This document shows, piece by piece, positions 35,308 through 44,318 of a DNA stretch of 64,000 nucleotides (positions are counted from its first letter, which is position 1; each line of letters opens with the position of its first letter). Origin of the DNA: Bacillota bacterium (lineage in GTDB: Bacteria > Bacillota > Clostridia > Lachnospirales > Lachnospiraceae); the NCBI GenBank assembly GCA_023415635.1, contig JAEZJV010000014.1:62001-126000 (forward strand). Direction: 5' to 3'. Both the position numbers and the translations under genes were made by a program. Under the pieces are notes generated by a model. That model searched no databases. It was not told the origin of the DNA and saw only the letters and a program-made list of their open reading frames with translations.

Positions 35308-37272
35308 ATGGACGTAAATAATAGAATTGAAGAACTTGTAGCAAGGTTAAACGAGGCCTCTGAAGCATATTACAATGGTCAGGATGAAATCATGTCTAAC
35401 TATGAATGGGATTCTATGTATGATGAACTTACAGCTTTGGAGGCTGAAACAGGATATATCTTACCAAATAGTCCTACTCAGAATGTTGGATATGAAGAAA
35501 GCAATGGAGTAAAGGAACAACATGAGTTCCCCGCACTCTCAATGGCAAAAACCAAGCAAATAGCAGAATTGCAGAAATGGGCTGATAATAGAGCTATTTG
35601 GCTTTCCTGGAAGTTAGATGGTTTAACATTGGTATTGACTTACGATGGAGGTAATCTTACTAAAATACTAACAAGAGGAAACGGTACAATCGGTACCAAC
35701 ATTACATTTATGAAAAATGCAATAAACGGTTTTCCATTAAAAATCACATATCAAGGACATATGGTTGTCCGTGGCGAAGCTACAATTTCCTATACAGATT
35801 TTGAGAGGATTAACCTTGCAATTGAAGATGATAATGATAAATATGCAAATCCACGTAATTTGGCATCTGGAACACTTGGGTTAGATGATGCAGAAAAAGT
35901 GAAAGAGCGGAACATCTGTTTTAATGCTGTTACATTAGTTTATATTGAAGATGATATTAAATCATGGGGAGACAGGATGGATTTCCTCAAATATGAGGGA
36001 TTTACTGTTGTCGATAGAGAAGCTATTACAGCAGATGGACTTCCAGAAGTGATTGAACGCTGGACCAAAAAGGTAGAATCCGGTGAAATGGATATTCCAG
36101 TGGATGGTCTGGTTATCTGCTATGATGATACCGAATATGCCAGAACGGGTAGTATTACCGGGCATCATGCAACCAGAGCTGGTTATGCATTTAAATGGCA
36201 GGATGTATCAGCAGAAACAGAGCTTGAATATATTGAATGGTCTTGTGCTGTCTCTACTATTACTCCTGTTGCTGTGTTTAAGCCTGTACAGCTTGAAGGC
36301 ACTACTGTAACAAGAGCTTCCTTGTGTAATTTAAGTGAAATGAAACGGCTGGGCATTGGTAAAAAGAGTGTATTAGAGATAATAAAAGCCAACAAAATCA
36401 TTCCAAAATGTATTTCTGTCAAGAAATCAGAAGGGGAAATTGATATTCCAAGCGAATGTCCGGTATGTCATGCTCGGACTGAAACCAGAATAAGTACTAA
36501 GGGTAGAACTAAGACAGAAACCTTACATTGTACAAATCCAGATTGTACGGCAAAGCACGTTAAAAAGTATACTCGCTTTGTAAGTAAAGCAGGAATGGAT
36601 ATAGATGGTTTGTCTATACAAACCATGTTGAAATTCATGAATAAGGGCTTCCTATTAAAGTTTGCCGATATATATCATCTTCAGGAACATGAGGATGTTA
36701 TTAAGGAGTTGGAAGGCTTTGGTGAGAAATCGTACGAGAATATGATTAAGGCTATAGAAAAGAGTAGAAGGGTTAATCCCGTTAAATTTATCTATGCTTT
36801 ATGCATTCCGATGATTGGTACTGATGCAGGAAAGAAGATAGTAGGAACGATCGGATTTGATGGTTTTTTAGAAAGGCTTAATACTAAGACAGGATTTGAA
36901 GACATTGACGGTATCGGACCAGAAAAGTCTAATTCCATCGTAGAATGGTATCATAATTCAGATAATCAATTATCGCTTGAAGCATTACTTAAAGAAATCA
37001 TAATTGAGAGGGTTGATACTAAGGCTAAGATAAACGGCAAATGTTCTGGTCTTACATTTGTGATTACAGGAGATGTGCACTACTATAAGAACCGTGATGA
37101 ATTTAAAGCTTATGTCGAAGCTGAAAACGGTAAAGTTACCGGGAGTGTAACATCTAAGACGAATTATCTTGTCAATAATGATACGGCCTCCAACTCTTCA
37201 AAAAATAAGAAGGCTAAAGAGCTTGGAATTCACATTATTTCAGAGGATGAATTTGTAAATCTATTTGGATAA
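35308..37272 (+). CDS. ligA: Divergent NAD-dependent DNA ligase (LigA-like)
   Basis: The 654-residue enzyme has the whole LigA plan: an NMN-binding Ia-like start (YYNGQDEIMSNYEWDSMYDEL), adenylation motif WKLDGL with the nucleophilic Lys, RGEATISYTDFERIN, NPRNLASGTLGL, an OB region (TITPVAVFKPVQLEGTTVTRASL), a Cys4-like zinc motif (CPVCHAR with CTNPDC), helix-hairpin-helix repeats (IDGIGPEKSNSI) and a C-terminal BRCT domain (LTFVITGDVHYYKNRDEF). It is divergent from housekeeping LigA, and codon use is more AT-rich than its neighbours, which hints at transfer or a second ligase. The ATG at 35308 follows GGAGATG. A BRCT-like fragment lies just downstream. Confidence 0.9.
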   Translation: MDVNNRIEELVARLNEASEAYYNGQDEIMSNYEWDSMYDELTALEAETGYILPNSPTQNVGYEESNGVKEQHEFPALSMAKTKQIAELQKWADNRAIWLSWKLDGLTLVLTYDGGNLTKILTRGNGTIGTNITFMKNAINGFPLKITYQGHMVVRGEATISYTDFERINLAIEDDNDKYANPRNLASGTLGLDDAEKVKERNICFNAVTLVYIEDDIKSWGDRMDFLKYEGFTVVDREAITADGLPEVIERWTKKVESGEMDIPVDGLVICYDDTEYARTGSITGHHATRAGYAFKWQDVSAETELEYIEWSCAVSTITPVAVFKPVQLEGTTVTRASLCNLSEMKRLGIGKKSVLEIIKANKIIPKCISVKKSEGEIDIPSECPVCHARTETRISTKGRTKTETLHCTNPDCTAKHVKKYTRFVSKAGMDIDGLSIQTMLKFMNKGFLLKFADIYHLQEHEDVIKELEGFGEKSYENMIKAIEKSRRVNPVKFIYALCIPMIGTDAGKKIVGTIGFDGFLERLNTKTGFEDIDGIGPEKSNSIVEWYHNSDNQLSLEALLKEIIIERVDTKAKINGKCSGLTFVITGDVHYYKNRDEFKAYVEAENGKVTGSVTSKTNYLVNNDTASNSSKNKKAKELGIHIISEDEFVNLFG

Positions 37273-37401
37273 AATCATGTAGGGGCTATATATAAGGAGC
37301 TGGTGGCAGGTCTTGGCGGGAAGGAGCCTGACAGTGTTTCAAAAACATGCGATCTGATTGCAGGTGATAATGCCGGAGTCAAAAGTATCGGAAATGCTTA
37401 A
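37273..37401 (+). pseudogene. Stranded BRCT-like fragment in frame after ligA stop
   Basis: Directly after the ligA stop and in the same frame, 42 codons read NHVGAIYKELVAGLGGKEPD, then SVSKTCDLIAGDNAGVKSIGNA and stop. This resembles the middle of a LigA BRCT domain (GGK...SVSKxTDxLIAGxNAGxK). There is no start codon. The preceding ligase already has its own BRCT domain, so this looks like the leftover tail of another ligase gene. Confidence 0.55.
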
Positions 37402-37440
37402 GTATAATAGTAAGTATTTGGATATCCCTGTTATTGTTTG

Positions 37441-37469
37441 TTGCTTTATTTAGAAAATCATGCTATGAT
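37441..37469 (+). promoter_or_regulatory. Promoter of metA
   Basis: TTGCTT (37441-37446), 17 bases and TATGAT (37464-37469) lie 40 bases ahead of the start codon. No S-box or T-box is visible in this short leader. Confidence 0.65.
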
Positions 37470-37509
37470 AATTTTTATTATGAAAAAAATGTGAAGATGG
37501 TGATGAAGG

Positions 37510-38415
37510 ATGCCGATTAAAGTCCAAAGTGAATTTCCGGCGAAGAAGGTTTTGGAAGACGAGAATATATTTGTGATGGATGAGACCAGAGCGTTACATC
37601 AGGACATCCGTCCGCTGCAGATTGCAATATTGAATCTGATGCCGATTAAAGAGGATACAGAGGTACAGCTGCTGCGAAGTCTTTCTAATACTCCGCTCCA
37701 GGTAGACGTAACCTTCCTGACTACAGAGACCTATGTGGGGACCCATACACCCACGAGTCATCTGGACCAGTTTTATCTAACCTTTGAAGATGTCAAGAAC
37801 CGCAAATTCGATGGTTTGATTATTACCGGGGCACCGGTGGAGCAGATGGAATTCGAAAAGGTTACTTATTGGGAGGAACTGGTACGGATTATGAGCTGGT
37901 CGACCACGAATGTTACATCAACACTCCATCTTTGCTGGGGAGCACAGGCGGGTCTTTATTTTCATTATGGTGTGAAGAAAAGTTCCTTGGATCAGAAGAT
38001 GTTTGGCATCTTTGAGCATCGGGTCACACAGCGAAGGGTACCGTTCGTTAGGGGCTTTGACGATGTCTTCTATGCACCTCATTCCAGATATACAACTGTA
38101 ATTAAGGAAGATATCCTAAAATGCAAGGAATTGACCATACTTGCTGAATCAGAGGAGGCAGGCGTATTTATTGTCATTGCAGAGGACAAAAAGCAGATAT
38201 TTATCCAGGGACATCTCGAATATGACAGAATATCCTTGGATAAAGAATATAGACGGGATGTAGAAAAGGGCTTGGATATTGCCCTGCCAAAGAATTATTA
38301 TCCTGCAGACCAGCCTGGGACAAGGCCGAATCTCGTTTGGAGGGCACATGCCAATGCAATGTATACAAACTGGCTGAATTATTACGTCTACCAGGTAACT
38401 CCGTATATTTTATAG
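37510..38415 (+). CDS. metA: Homoserine O-acyltransferase (MetA)
   Basis: The 301-residue protein is full length for MetA, which activates homoserine at the first committed step of methionine synthesis. It has the start MPIKVQSEFPAKKVLEDENI, the conserved LNLMPIKEDTEVQLLRSLSNTPLQV, the GAPVEQMEFEKVTYWEEL stretch, the nucleophilic Cys in HLCWGAQAGLYFHYG and a catalytic His/Glu in GHLEYD. Many clostridial MetA enzymes use acetyl-CoA instead of succinyl-CoA; the sequence as read does not settle the acyl donor. It has its own promoter. The 257 bases after it hold a small ACCTTAT/ATAAGGT hairpin and no gene. Confidence 0.95.
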   Translation: MPIKVQSEFPAKKVLEDENIFVMDETRALHQDIRPLQIAILNLMPIKEDTEVQLLRSLSNTPLQVDVTFLTTETYVGTHTPTSHLDQFYLTFEDVKNRKFDGLIITGAPVEQMEFEKVTYWEELVRIMSWSTTNVTSTLHLCWGAQAGLYFHYGVKKSSLDQKMFGIFEHRVTQRRVPFVRGFDDVFYAPHSRYTTVIKEDILKCKELTILAESEEAGVFIVIAEDKKQIFIQGHLEYDRISLDKEYRRDVEKGLDIALPKNYYPADQPGTRPNLVWRAHANAMYTNWLNYYVYQVTPYIL

Positions 38416-38672
38416 AAGAAGCCAGATTATAATCAGGATAACTCCTTACATGACCAAGGGTATAGACTGATATGGATCATAGGAATACCTTATGTGCTAT
38501 AAGGTGGGTATTGGCAGTAAAAATATAACAGTTGAATAAATATGAAAAGGGCCCTACAAGAGAGTACAAAGCTATGGGGGAGAGTATAGGGTCATATAAT
38601 ACGTATATATTCAGTAGTGGGAATGTGATTTGATCAAATGAATTCAGTTTTTTAGTTGGGGGACTAGAGTAT

Positions 38673-40076
38673 ATGAAACTGATCAATGCGTTACAAAGTA
38701 AACCTACGCTGTTACTGATATTGATGATAGCAGTCGTAAGTTTACTTATTATTGGTGTTATTGTGGTTATGCTTTGCCGCTTGGCTAACGAGAAAAAGGT
38801 TACCGAAGCGGCTCTGGAATTGAAGAGAATTACGAACAGTATCCGGGCCGGGCTGGTTCATTTTACCTTGGAGGATTGCAGGATTTTGTATGCAAGTCAA
38901 GGTTTTTATGAGATGCTTGGATATGATAAGAATACAGCAAAAGCAGAGAGTAAATTCAACTTACTGGATTTTATTGATTCCAGGGATACTCAATTTCTAA
39001 ATATAGTAAAGAAACAGCTGAAGAATGACGTAATCCGGTGCGAGACCAGAATGATCTCCAAGGAGGGAAATGTCCTACATATGTTGATGACGGGTAATAA
39101 TGTCGTGTCTAAGGATGGTAGAAATACTTTATCCGTGGTGTTTGTGGATATTTCTGAGCAAAAAAAGATGCAGGAATTAATCCTTTTGGAGGGAGAACGA
39201 TATCGAATTGCTACGGAGATTTCCAAGGATGTGCTCTTTGAGTATCACTTAAAAAAGGATGAGATGATTTTTGCGGATAAATTCAAGGAGCTGTTCGGAT
39301 ACAAACCGGTTATTCATAATTTTTGCTCCCGACCTGAATTACGTCGAACTTCCATTCATCCGGATGATTGGGGAATCTATCTGGAGCTGTGTGATGAATT
39401 GAGACATGGTAAGGGCATAATTGAGGCTGAAATCCGTGTCAAGGGTAAGATGAATGAATACATCTGGTGCCAACTGATGGGAAAGACTATTTATGATGAT
39501 GATAAGATACCCGTCAGGATTATCGGTAAGCTGGTCAATATCGACACTCAGAAGAGAGAGCTGGAAGCTATGGAATATAAGGCTACCAGAGATCCGTTGA
39601 CCGGTGTTTATAACAAGGAAATTACAATTAAAAAAATTGATAAATTTATTTCCGGTAGCAAAGACGGCTTGCATGTACTGATGTTCATCGATTTTGATGA
39701 TTTCAAGAAAATTAATGATACCTACGGACATCTACAGGGAGATAAGGTATTGATTCATGTGATTGGCAGTATCAGAGAACGTTTTCATGACGGAGAGATT
39801 ATTGGGCGTATCGGTGGCGATGAATTCGTAGTATTCATCGGGAATATTACTGACATTGATGAAGTATTATGTAAAGCAAAACAGTTAAAGGAAGCCCTTG
39901 ATACTGTTTTTGTGTACAATAATCAATCAATCAAGATTTCTGCAAGTATCGGTATCGCCATCTATCCGGAAGCCGGGCTGCATTATGAGCAATTGCTTTT
40001 CCATGCAGATCAGGCTTTGTATGAAGTGAAGGAAAAGGGCAAAAATAATTTTCTGGTTTATAAGCCGGTTATCTGA
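38673..40076 (+). CDS. Membrane-bound PAS-PAS-GGDEF diguanylate cyclase
   Basis: The 467-residue protein has one N-terminal membrane helix (about 11-35), a PAS-type domain (about 50-165), a second PAS/PAC region (about 175-295: HPDDWGIYLELCDEL and RIIGKLVNIDTQKRELE) and a C-terminal GGDEF domain (about 305-465). The active loop RIGGDEFVVF and the metal-binding FIDFDDFKKINDTYGHLQGD are intact, so it should make cyclic di-GMP. The PAS domains would sense an unknown cue. Its last eight bases overlap the end of the converging spoVB-like gene. Confidence 0.93.
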   Translation: MKLINALQSKPTLLLILMIAVVSLLIIGVIVVMLCRLANEKKVTEAALELKRITNSIRAGLVHFTLEDCRILYASQGFYEMLGYDKNTAKAESKFNLLDFIDSRDTQFLNIVKKQLKNDVIRCETRMISKEGNVLHMLMTGNNVVSKDGRNTLSVVFVDISEQKKMQELILLEGERYRIATEISKDVLFEYHLKKDEMIFADKFKELFGYKPVIHNFCSRPELRRTSIHPDDWGIYLELCDELRHGKGIIEAEIRVKGKMNEYIWCQLMGKTIYDDDKIPVRIIGKLVNIDTQKRELEAMEYKATRDPLTGVYNKEITIKKIDKFISGSKDGLHVLMFIDFDDFKKINDTYGHLQGDKVLIHVIGSIRERFHDGEIIGRIGGDEFVVFIGNITDIDEVLCKAKQLKEALDTVFVYNNQSIKISASIGIAIYPEAGLHYEQLLFHADQALYEVKEKGKNNFLVYKPVI

Positions 40077-41646
40077 AATCCTTTCTTGATATGGCTTTTG
40101 TAATATATAGAAAACAAAGACAAATGACACACAACAGGAGACAGAAGATCAGTAGAAATACGACTTCGTTCAGGTGTGTCATTTTTTTTATGTATTCATA
40201 GCTTACCTTCAGAAGATAGCCTGCCATGGCAATGATAATTGCAGGCTTTACCATAGCATCACTAAGACTTATGGAGAAATGGACATTCCTCAGCACAGCG
40301 AAGGTATCAAGTCCGGTGACTATAATCTGACCGATCAGTAATGAAACCAGATATCCTTTTATTCCTAAAGAAGGAATTAAGAAGGCAATCAGGACAATTT
40401 TGCAAATTGAGCTGATGAGGGAGTTTATAAAGGTTATATTTGCTTTTCCAAGACCGTTGATGATACTTCCTAAGGTGGTGGTCAGATATATCAATGGGCA
40501 GAGCCAAGCCAGGATGACCAGATAGGTTCCGGCGAGCTTATTATGAAATATCGCATTGCCAAGATCCTGACCAAAGATAATAAATAGGCCGGTGCTGATA
40601 ATACCGATAATGAGACTGTATTTTACTGCGATGGTTGAAGTTTTTTCAATCAGTTTCTCGTTGTGTACGGCCTGAGCTTCTGATACAGTTGGCAGGACAA
40701 GAACAGCCAATGCATTAATCAGAGCTGTTGGAAACAGGATGAAGGGGATGGACATACCGTTCAAAATACCATAAATCACCAGGGAATCTTTTATACTCAA
40801 GCCGGCTCTGCGGAGCATAGCAGGGATAAGGATTGCTTCGATACTGTGCAGAATACTGAGTAAAAGACGATTGGCGGATAACGGTACGCTTAAGTTCAGC
40901 AGATTTCTCATAATACTGCTGCGGCTGTCCTCCTTGGCATAGGGATTTAATATTCCCGTCTGCAGCTTAACGGGGGAGGCAGAGACGCAGATAGATACCG
41001 AGTTATAAATACAGGAGGCAATCTCGCCGACGATTAAACCTATTACAGCCAGCTCACAGGTTACGCTGCCGTCACCGTTGCCTGTATAAATGGCAAGGGT
41101 ATAGACGAAAACAACACGGACTATCTGTTCCAACAGCTGTGTGACACCCGGTACTCCGGCCTTCTTCAAGCCGTAATAATAACCGTTGATGCAAGCGGTT
41201 ATACCACAAAAGGGAAAGGCAGCAGCCAGAAGCCGCAGGGAATTTGCACTCCGCTTTTCGAGCAAAAATCGCTGCGCAACAAAGTCAGCATTAAAATATA
41301 GGAAAAGAGAAAGCATAGCCGCTAATGAAACAGACAGCAGAAGTCCTATACATAGTATTTTTTTGATATTTCTGGTATTCCTCCGCCCAAGCTCTGCAGC
41401 AACCAGACGGGAGATGGAGGTCTGTATTCCGGTTGCATAGATGGTATAGCAGATACCATAGACAGGAAAGATTAGCTGGTAGATACCCAACAGCTCTGCA
41501 CCCATGGTATTAGAAAGGAAGATACGGTAGAAGAAGCCGATAAATCTTGTTATAAAGCCTGCAATTGTCAGAATGATGGTTCCTCTGAGAATGCTGCTCC
41601 GTTTCATCTGTCTTGCCTGTGCAGCTGTCAGCTCACTGTGATTCAT
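40069..41646 (-). CDS. spoVB: SpoVB-like polysaccharide/lipid flippase
   Basis: The 525-residue protein has about 14 hydrophobic segments and belongs to the MOP flippase superfamily (Wzx/MurJ/SpoVB). The start ILRGTIILTIAGFITRFIGFFYRIFLSN and the following GAELLGIYQLIFPVYGICYTIYATGIQTSISRLVA are typical of SpoVB-type proteins, which take part in spore cortex peptidoglycan synthesis. Gram-positive genomes often carry several paralogues, so the sporulation role is likely but not shown here. GGAAGGAA precedes the ATG. It converges on the diguanylate cyclase gene and diverges from iscR. Confidence 0.88.
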   Translation of the reverse strand: MNHSELTAAQARQMKRSSILRGTIILTIAGFITRFIGFFYRIFLSNTMGAELLGIYQLIFPVYGICYTIYATGIQTSISRLVAAELGRRNTRNIKKILCIGLLLSVSLAAMLSLFLYFNADFVAQRFLLEKRSANSLRLLAAAFPFCGITACINGYYYGLKKAGVPGVTQLLEQIVRVVFVYTLAIYTGNGDGSVTCELAVIGLIVGEIASCIYNSVSICVSASPVKLQTGILNPYAKEDSRSSIMRNLLNLSVPLSANRLLLSILHSIEAILIPAMLRRAGLSIKDSLVIYGILNGMSIPFILFPTALINALAVLVLPTVSEAQAVHNEKLIEKTSTIAVKYSLIIGIISTGLFIIFGQDLGNAIFHNKLAGTYLVILAWLCPLIYLTTTLGSIINGLGKANITFINSLISSICKIVLIAFLIPSLGIKGYLVSLLIGQIIVTGLDTFAVLRNVHFSISLSDAMVKPAIIIAMAGYLLKVSYEYIKKMTHLNEVVFLLIFCLLLCVICLCFLYITKAISRKDFR

Positions 41647-41802
41647 AACCAGGTTCCTTCCAATTCTATTCTATGTATATATATTTGAAACTGAGTAAAG
41701 TTATGTTACAAGCATTACAAAGGTGAACGAAGAATGGAATTTTTTATATAAAGCTGTGATTTTAGTCACAGAAACAATTAGAAAAAAATGATAGTATTAG
41801 GA

Positions 41803-41831
41803 TTGACAAGAATTATGGGAAGTGCTATGCT
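41803..41831 (+). promoter_or_regulatory. Promoter of the iscR-iscS operon
   Basis: TTGACA (41803-41808), 17 bases and TATGCT (41826-41831) lie 130 bases before iscR. The start would fall at the edge of the palindrome described at 41837. Confidence 0.72.
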
Positions 41832-41836
41832 AATTA

Positions 41837-41883
41837 CCGAGTATTTTAATAGGAATTAATTTAATAGGAATTAAAATGCTCGG
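41837..41883 (+). promoter_or_regulatory. Large palindrome with internal direct repeats, candidate Rrf2-family operator
   Basis: CCGAG-T-ATTTTAAT (41837-41850) is complementary to ATTAAAAT-G-CTCGG (41870-41883), 13 of 14 positions. Inside, TTTAATAGGAATTAA occurs twice in tandem. It sits at the transcription start of iscR, where autoregulation by the Fe-S regulator would act. It could also be an RNA hairpin. Confidence 0.55.
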
Positions 41884-41962
41884 ATATGCTAACAATGGTA
41901 AATAGATAGCACTACATAAATATAGGATTAATAAGTCATGACTATAAAATGAGGTGAAGGAC

Positions 41963-42433
41963 ATGAAGCTGTCTACCAAAGGAAGATATGGACTTAGAGC
42001 GGTGCTGGACCTTGCGGTACATGCAGATGAGGAAGCTGTTGCTTTAAGTCAGATTGCAGAGCGCCAGCAGGTTTCAATGAATTATCTGGAGCAGCTGATA
42101 GCTAAGCTGAAGAAGGCAGGGATTGTAATAGGCATCCGAGGTGCACAGGGAGGATATAAGCTGTCCAAACCTGCAGAGGAGCTGTCTATAGGCGATATAC
42201 TTCGTGCACTGGAGGGAGATCTTAACCCGGTGGACTGCTCAGAGGTAAATAATGACAGTATATGTAACCAATCGGATTCCTGTGTAACAAAATATGTCTG
42301 GAAGCGTATTAGTGATAGTATAAATGAGGCTGTGGATGGAATAAAGCTTTCGGAGCTGGTATATGAAAGTAAAAGAGTACAGACTGGAACAGGCGCTACA
42401 GATACAAAAGCAAAACAGTCATGTGGTAAATAA
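41963..42433 (+). CDS. iscR: Rrf2-family Fe-S cluster regulator (IscR-like)
   Basis: The 156-residue protein begins MKLSTKGRYGLRAVLDLAVHA, the standard Rrf2 start, and has the winged helix (LSQIAERQQVSMNYLEQLIAKLKKAGIV) and wing (GAQGGYKLSKPAEELSIGDIL). Three cysteines in DCSEVNNDSICNQSDSC could bind an Fe-S cluster, with spacing C-x8-C-x5-C instead of x5/x5. A short polar tail ends KAKQSCGK. The ATG at 41963 is six bases from GAGGTG; a GTG nine bases earlier overlaps it. iscS follows after 24 bases, so it probably regulates this operon in response to cluster demand. Confidence 0.92.
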   Translation: MKLSTKGRYGLRAVLDLAVHADEEAVALSQIAERQQVSMNYLEQLIAKLKKAGIVIGIRGAQGGYKLSKPAEELSIGDILRALEGDLNPVDCSEVNNDSICNQSDSCVTKYVWKRISDSINEAVDGIKLSELVYESKRVQTGTGATDTKAKQSCGK

Positions 42434-42457
42434 TATTGTATATTAGGAGATGACAAC

Positions 42458-43636
42458 GTGGATAAGAAGATTTATTTGGATAATGCTGCTACAACCAAGA
42501 CAAGACCCGAAGTAGTGGAGGCTATGCTTCCTTACTTTTATGACTTATATGGAAATCCTTCCAGTGTGTATGAATTTGCTGCCCAAAACAAAAAAGTGGT
42601 AGATGAAGCACGGGGTACGATTGCTAAGACTCTTGGTGCTGAAAATAACGAAATTTATTTTACCGGCAGTGGTACTGAAGCAGATAATTGGGCATTAAAG
42701 GCTGTAATCGATGCTTATGCCGCTAAGGGAAATCATATTATTACATCAAAAATTGAGCATCATGCAATTTTGCATACCTGTGAATACCTAGAAAAGCATG
42801 GAGCTGAAGTAACCTATGTAGATGTAGATGAAAACGGAATTATCAAGCTGGATCAGCTGGAAAAAGCAATCCGGCCCAATACCGTACTCATATCAATTAT
42901 GTTTGCTAACAATGAAATTGGTACAATCCAGCCAATCAAGGAAATCGGTGCTATTGCTAAAAAGCATAATATCTTGTTCCATACGGATGCAGTACAAGCC
43001 TTTTGCCAGCTACCTATAGATGTTAATGAGCTGAATATTGACATGCTGAGTGCCAGTGCTCATAAGCTGAACGGACCGAAGGGGATTGGCTTCCTTTATA
43101 TCAGAAAGGGTGTAAAGATCCGTTCCTTTATCCATGGCGGCGGGCAGGAGCGGCAAAGACGCGCTGGTACTGAGAATGTACCGGGAATTGTCGGCTTTGG
43201 GAAAGCTGTAGAGATTGCACATGCCACTATGGAGGAACGCTCCGCGAAAGAGAAAAAGCTGCGTGATTTATTGATGAAGCGAGTGCTGGAGGAAATCCCA
43301 TTTGTACGTGTGAATGGTGATAAGGAAAGAAGACTGCCGAATAATGCTAATTTCAGTTTTCAGTTTATTGAGGGAGAATCCTTGTTGATTATGTTGGACA
43401 TGAACAATATCTGTGGTTCCAGTGGTTCTGCCTGCACCTCTGGATCTTTGGATCCGTCCCATGTGCTGCTGGCCATCGGCCTGCCTCATGAGATAGCCCA
43501 CGGTTCCTTAAGACTCACAGTAAATGACGAGATCACAGTGGAGGAAATCAATTATACAGTGGACAGAATTAAGGAAATTGTAGAAAAACTGAGGAAGATG
43601 TCACCGCTGTACGAGGACTTCATGAGAAAGAGATAA
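42458..43636 (+). CDS. iscS: Cysteine desulfurase (IscS/NifS)
   Basis: The 392-residue PLP enzyme removes sulfur from cysteine for Fe-S cluster and thio-tRNA synthesis. It shows YLDNAATTKTRPEVVEAM at the start, the histidine pair in IEHHAILHTCEYLE, the PLP lysine in SASAHKLNGPKGIGF, and the persulfide Cys loop SSGSACTSGSLDPSHVL. The start codon is GTG, with AGGAG eight bases before it. It lies in the order iscR-iscS-iscU-mnmA; the scaffold and the tRNA thiolase next to it are its expected sulfur acceptors. Confidence 0.96.
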   Translation: MDKKIYLDNAATTKTRPEVVEAMLPYFYDLYGNPSSVYEFAAQNKKVVDEARGTIAKTLGAENNEIYFTGSGTEADNWALKAVIDAYAAKGNHIITSKIEHHAILHTCEYLEKHGAEVTYVDVDENGIIKLDQLEKAIRPNTVLISIMFANNEIGTIQPIKEIGAIAKKHNILFHTDAVQAFCQLPIDVNELNIDMLSASAHKLNGPKGIGFLYIRKGVKIRSFIHGGGQERQRRAGTENVPGIVGFGKAVEIAHATMEERSAKEKKLRDLLMKRVLEEIPFVRVNGDKERRLPNNANFSFQFIEGESLLIMLDMNNICGSSGSACTSGSLDPSHVLLAIGLPHEIAHGSLRLTVNDEITVEEINYTVDRIKEIVEKLRKMSPLYEDFMRKR

Positions 43637-43799
43637 TGTATTAGAAAAACCTTCATACCGGAAGAAATGCGATTTTATGCAGAGGCAAGAAGTTCTTGTC
43701 TTCTGAGCTGTTTGTAATACCACAGCAGCGGTATCGTTTTTTAAGATGGATACAAGAGAATAACGAATTGTCAATTTACAAGAAATTGGAGGAAAGCGT

Positions 43800-44237
43800 A
43801 TGTATACAGAGAAAGTTATGGATCATTTCACCAACCCCAGGAATGTGGGGGAGATAGAGAATGCAAGCGGTGTCGGCACAGTAGGGAATGCAAAGTGCGG
43901 TGACATCATGCGGATCTATCTTGATATCAATGACAGTGGTATTATCAATGATGTTAAATTTAAAACCTTTGGCTGTGGAGCAGCAGTTGCGACCAGCAGC
44001 ATGGCAACAGAGCTGGTCAAGGGTAAGTCAGTGAATGAAGCCTTACAGATAACCAATAAGGCTGTTATGGAGGCCTTGGACGGTCTACCACCAGTGAAGG
44101 TTCATTGCTCCCTGCTTGCAGAAGAAGCAATCCATGCAGCTCTCTGGGACTATGCTGAGAAGAAGGGTATTGTAATTGATGGACTTGAGAAGCCGAAGTC
44201 TGATATCCATGAAGATGAAGAGGAGACGCAATATTAG
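43800..44237 (+). CDS. iscU: Fe-S cluster scaffold protein (IscU/NifU N-terminal type)
   Basis: The 145-residue protein is the scaffold on which new clusters are built. It begins MYTEKVMDHFTNPRNVGEIE and has the three cluster cysteines Cys33 (NAKCGD), Cys59 (FGCGAA) and Cys103 (VHCSLLAEEA). The LPPVK sequence before Cys103 is the chaperone-recognition motif of IscU. It starts 163 bases after iscS and has GGAGGA upstream. No HscA/HscB or SufBCD genes are nearby, as is usual in these Firmicutes. Confidence 0.95.
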   Translation: MYTEKVMDHFTNPRNVGEIENASGVGTVGNAKCGDIMRIYLDINDSGIINDVKFKTFGCGAAVATSSMATELVKGKSVNEALQITNKAVMEALDGLPPVKVHCSLLAEEAIHAALWDYAEKKGIVIDGLEKPKSDIHEDEEETQY

Positions 44238-44318
44238 TTTGATTGCCCCGGGGCTTTGATTATTTCCTTCAGAGGAATGAAGGATAAGCTTCGTTGAATC
44301 ATAATTCTGGAGGATGGC

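Noticed and set aside
37403..37509. SAM riboswitch before metA
   Set aside because: The leader after the predicted start is only about 35 bases and has no S-box elements.
44266..44283. CCTTCA/TGAAGG hairpin between iscU and mnmA as a terminator
   Set aside because: The helix is short, has no T run and lies inside a likely operon.
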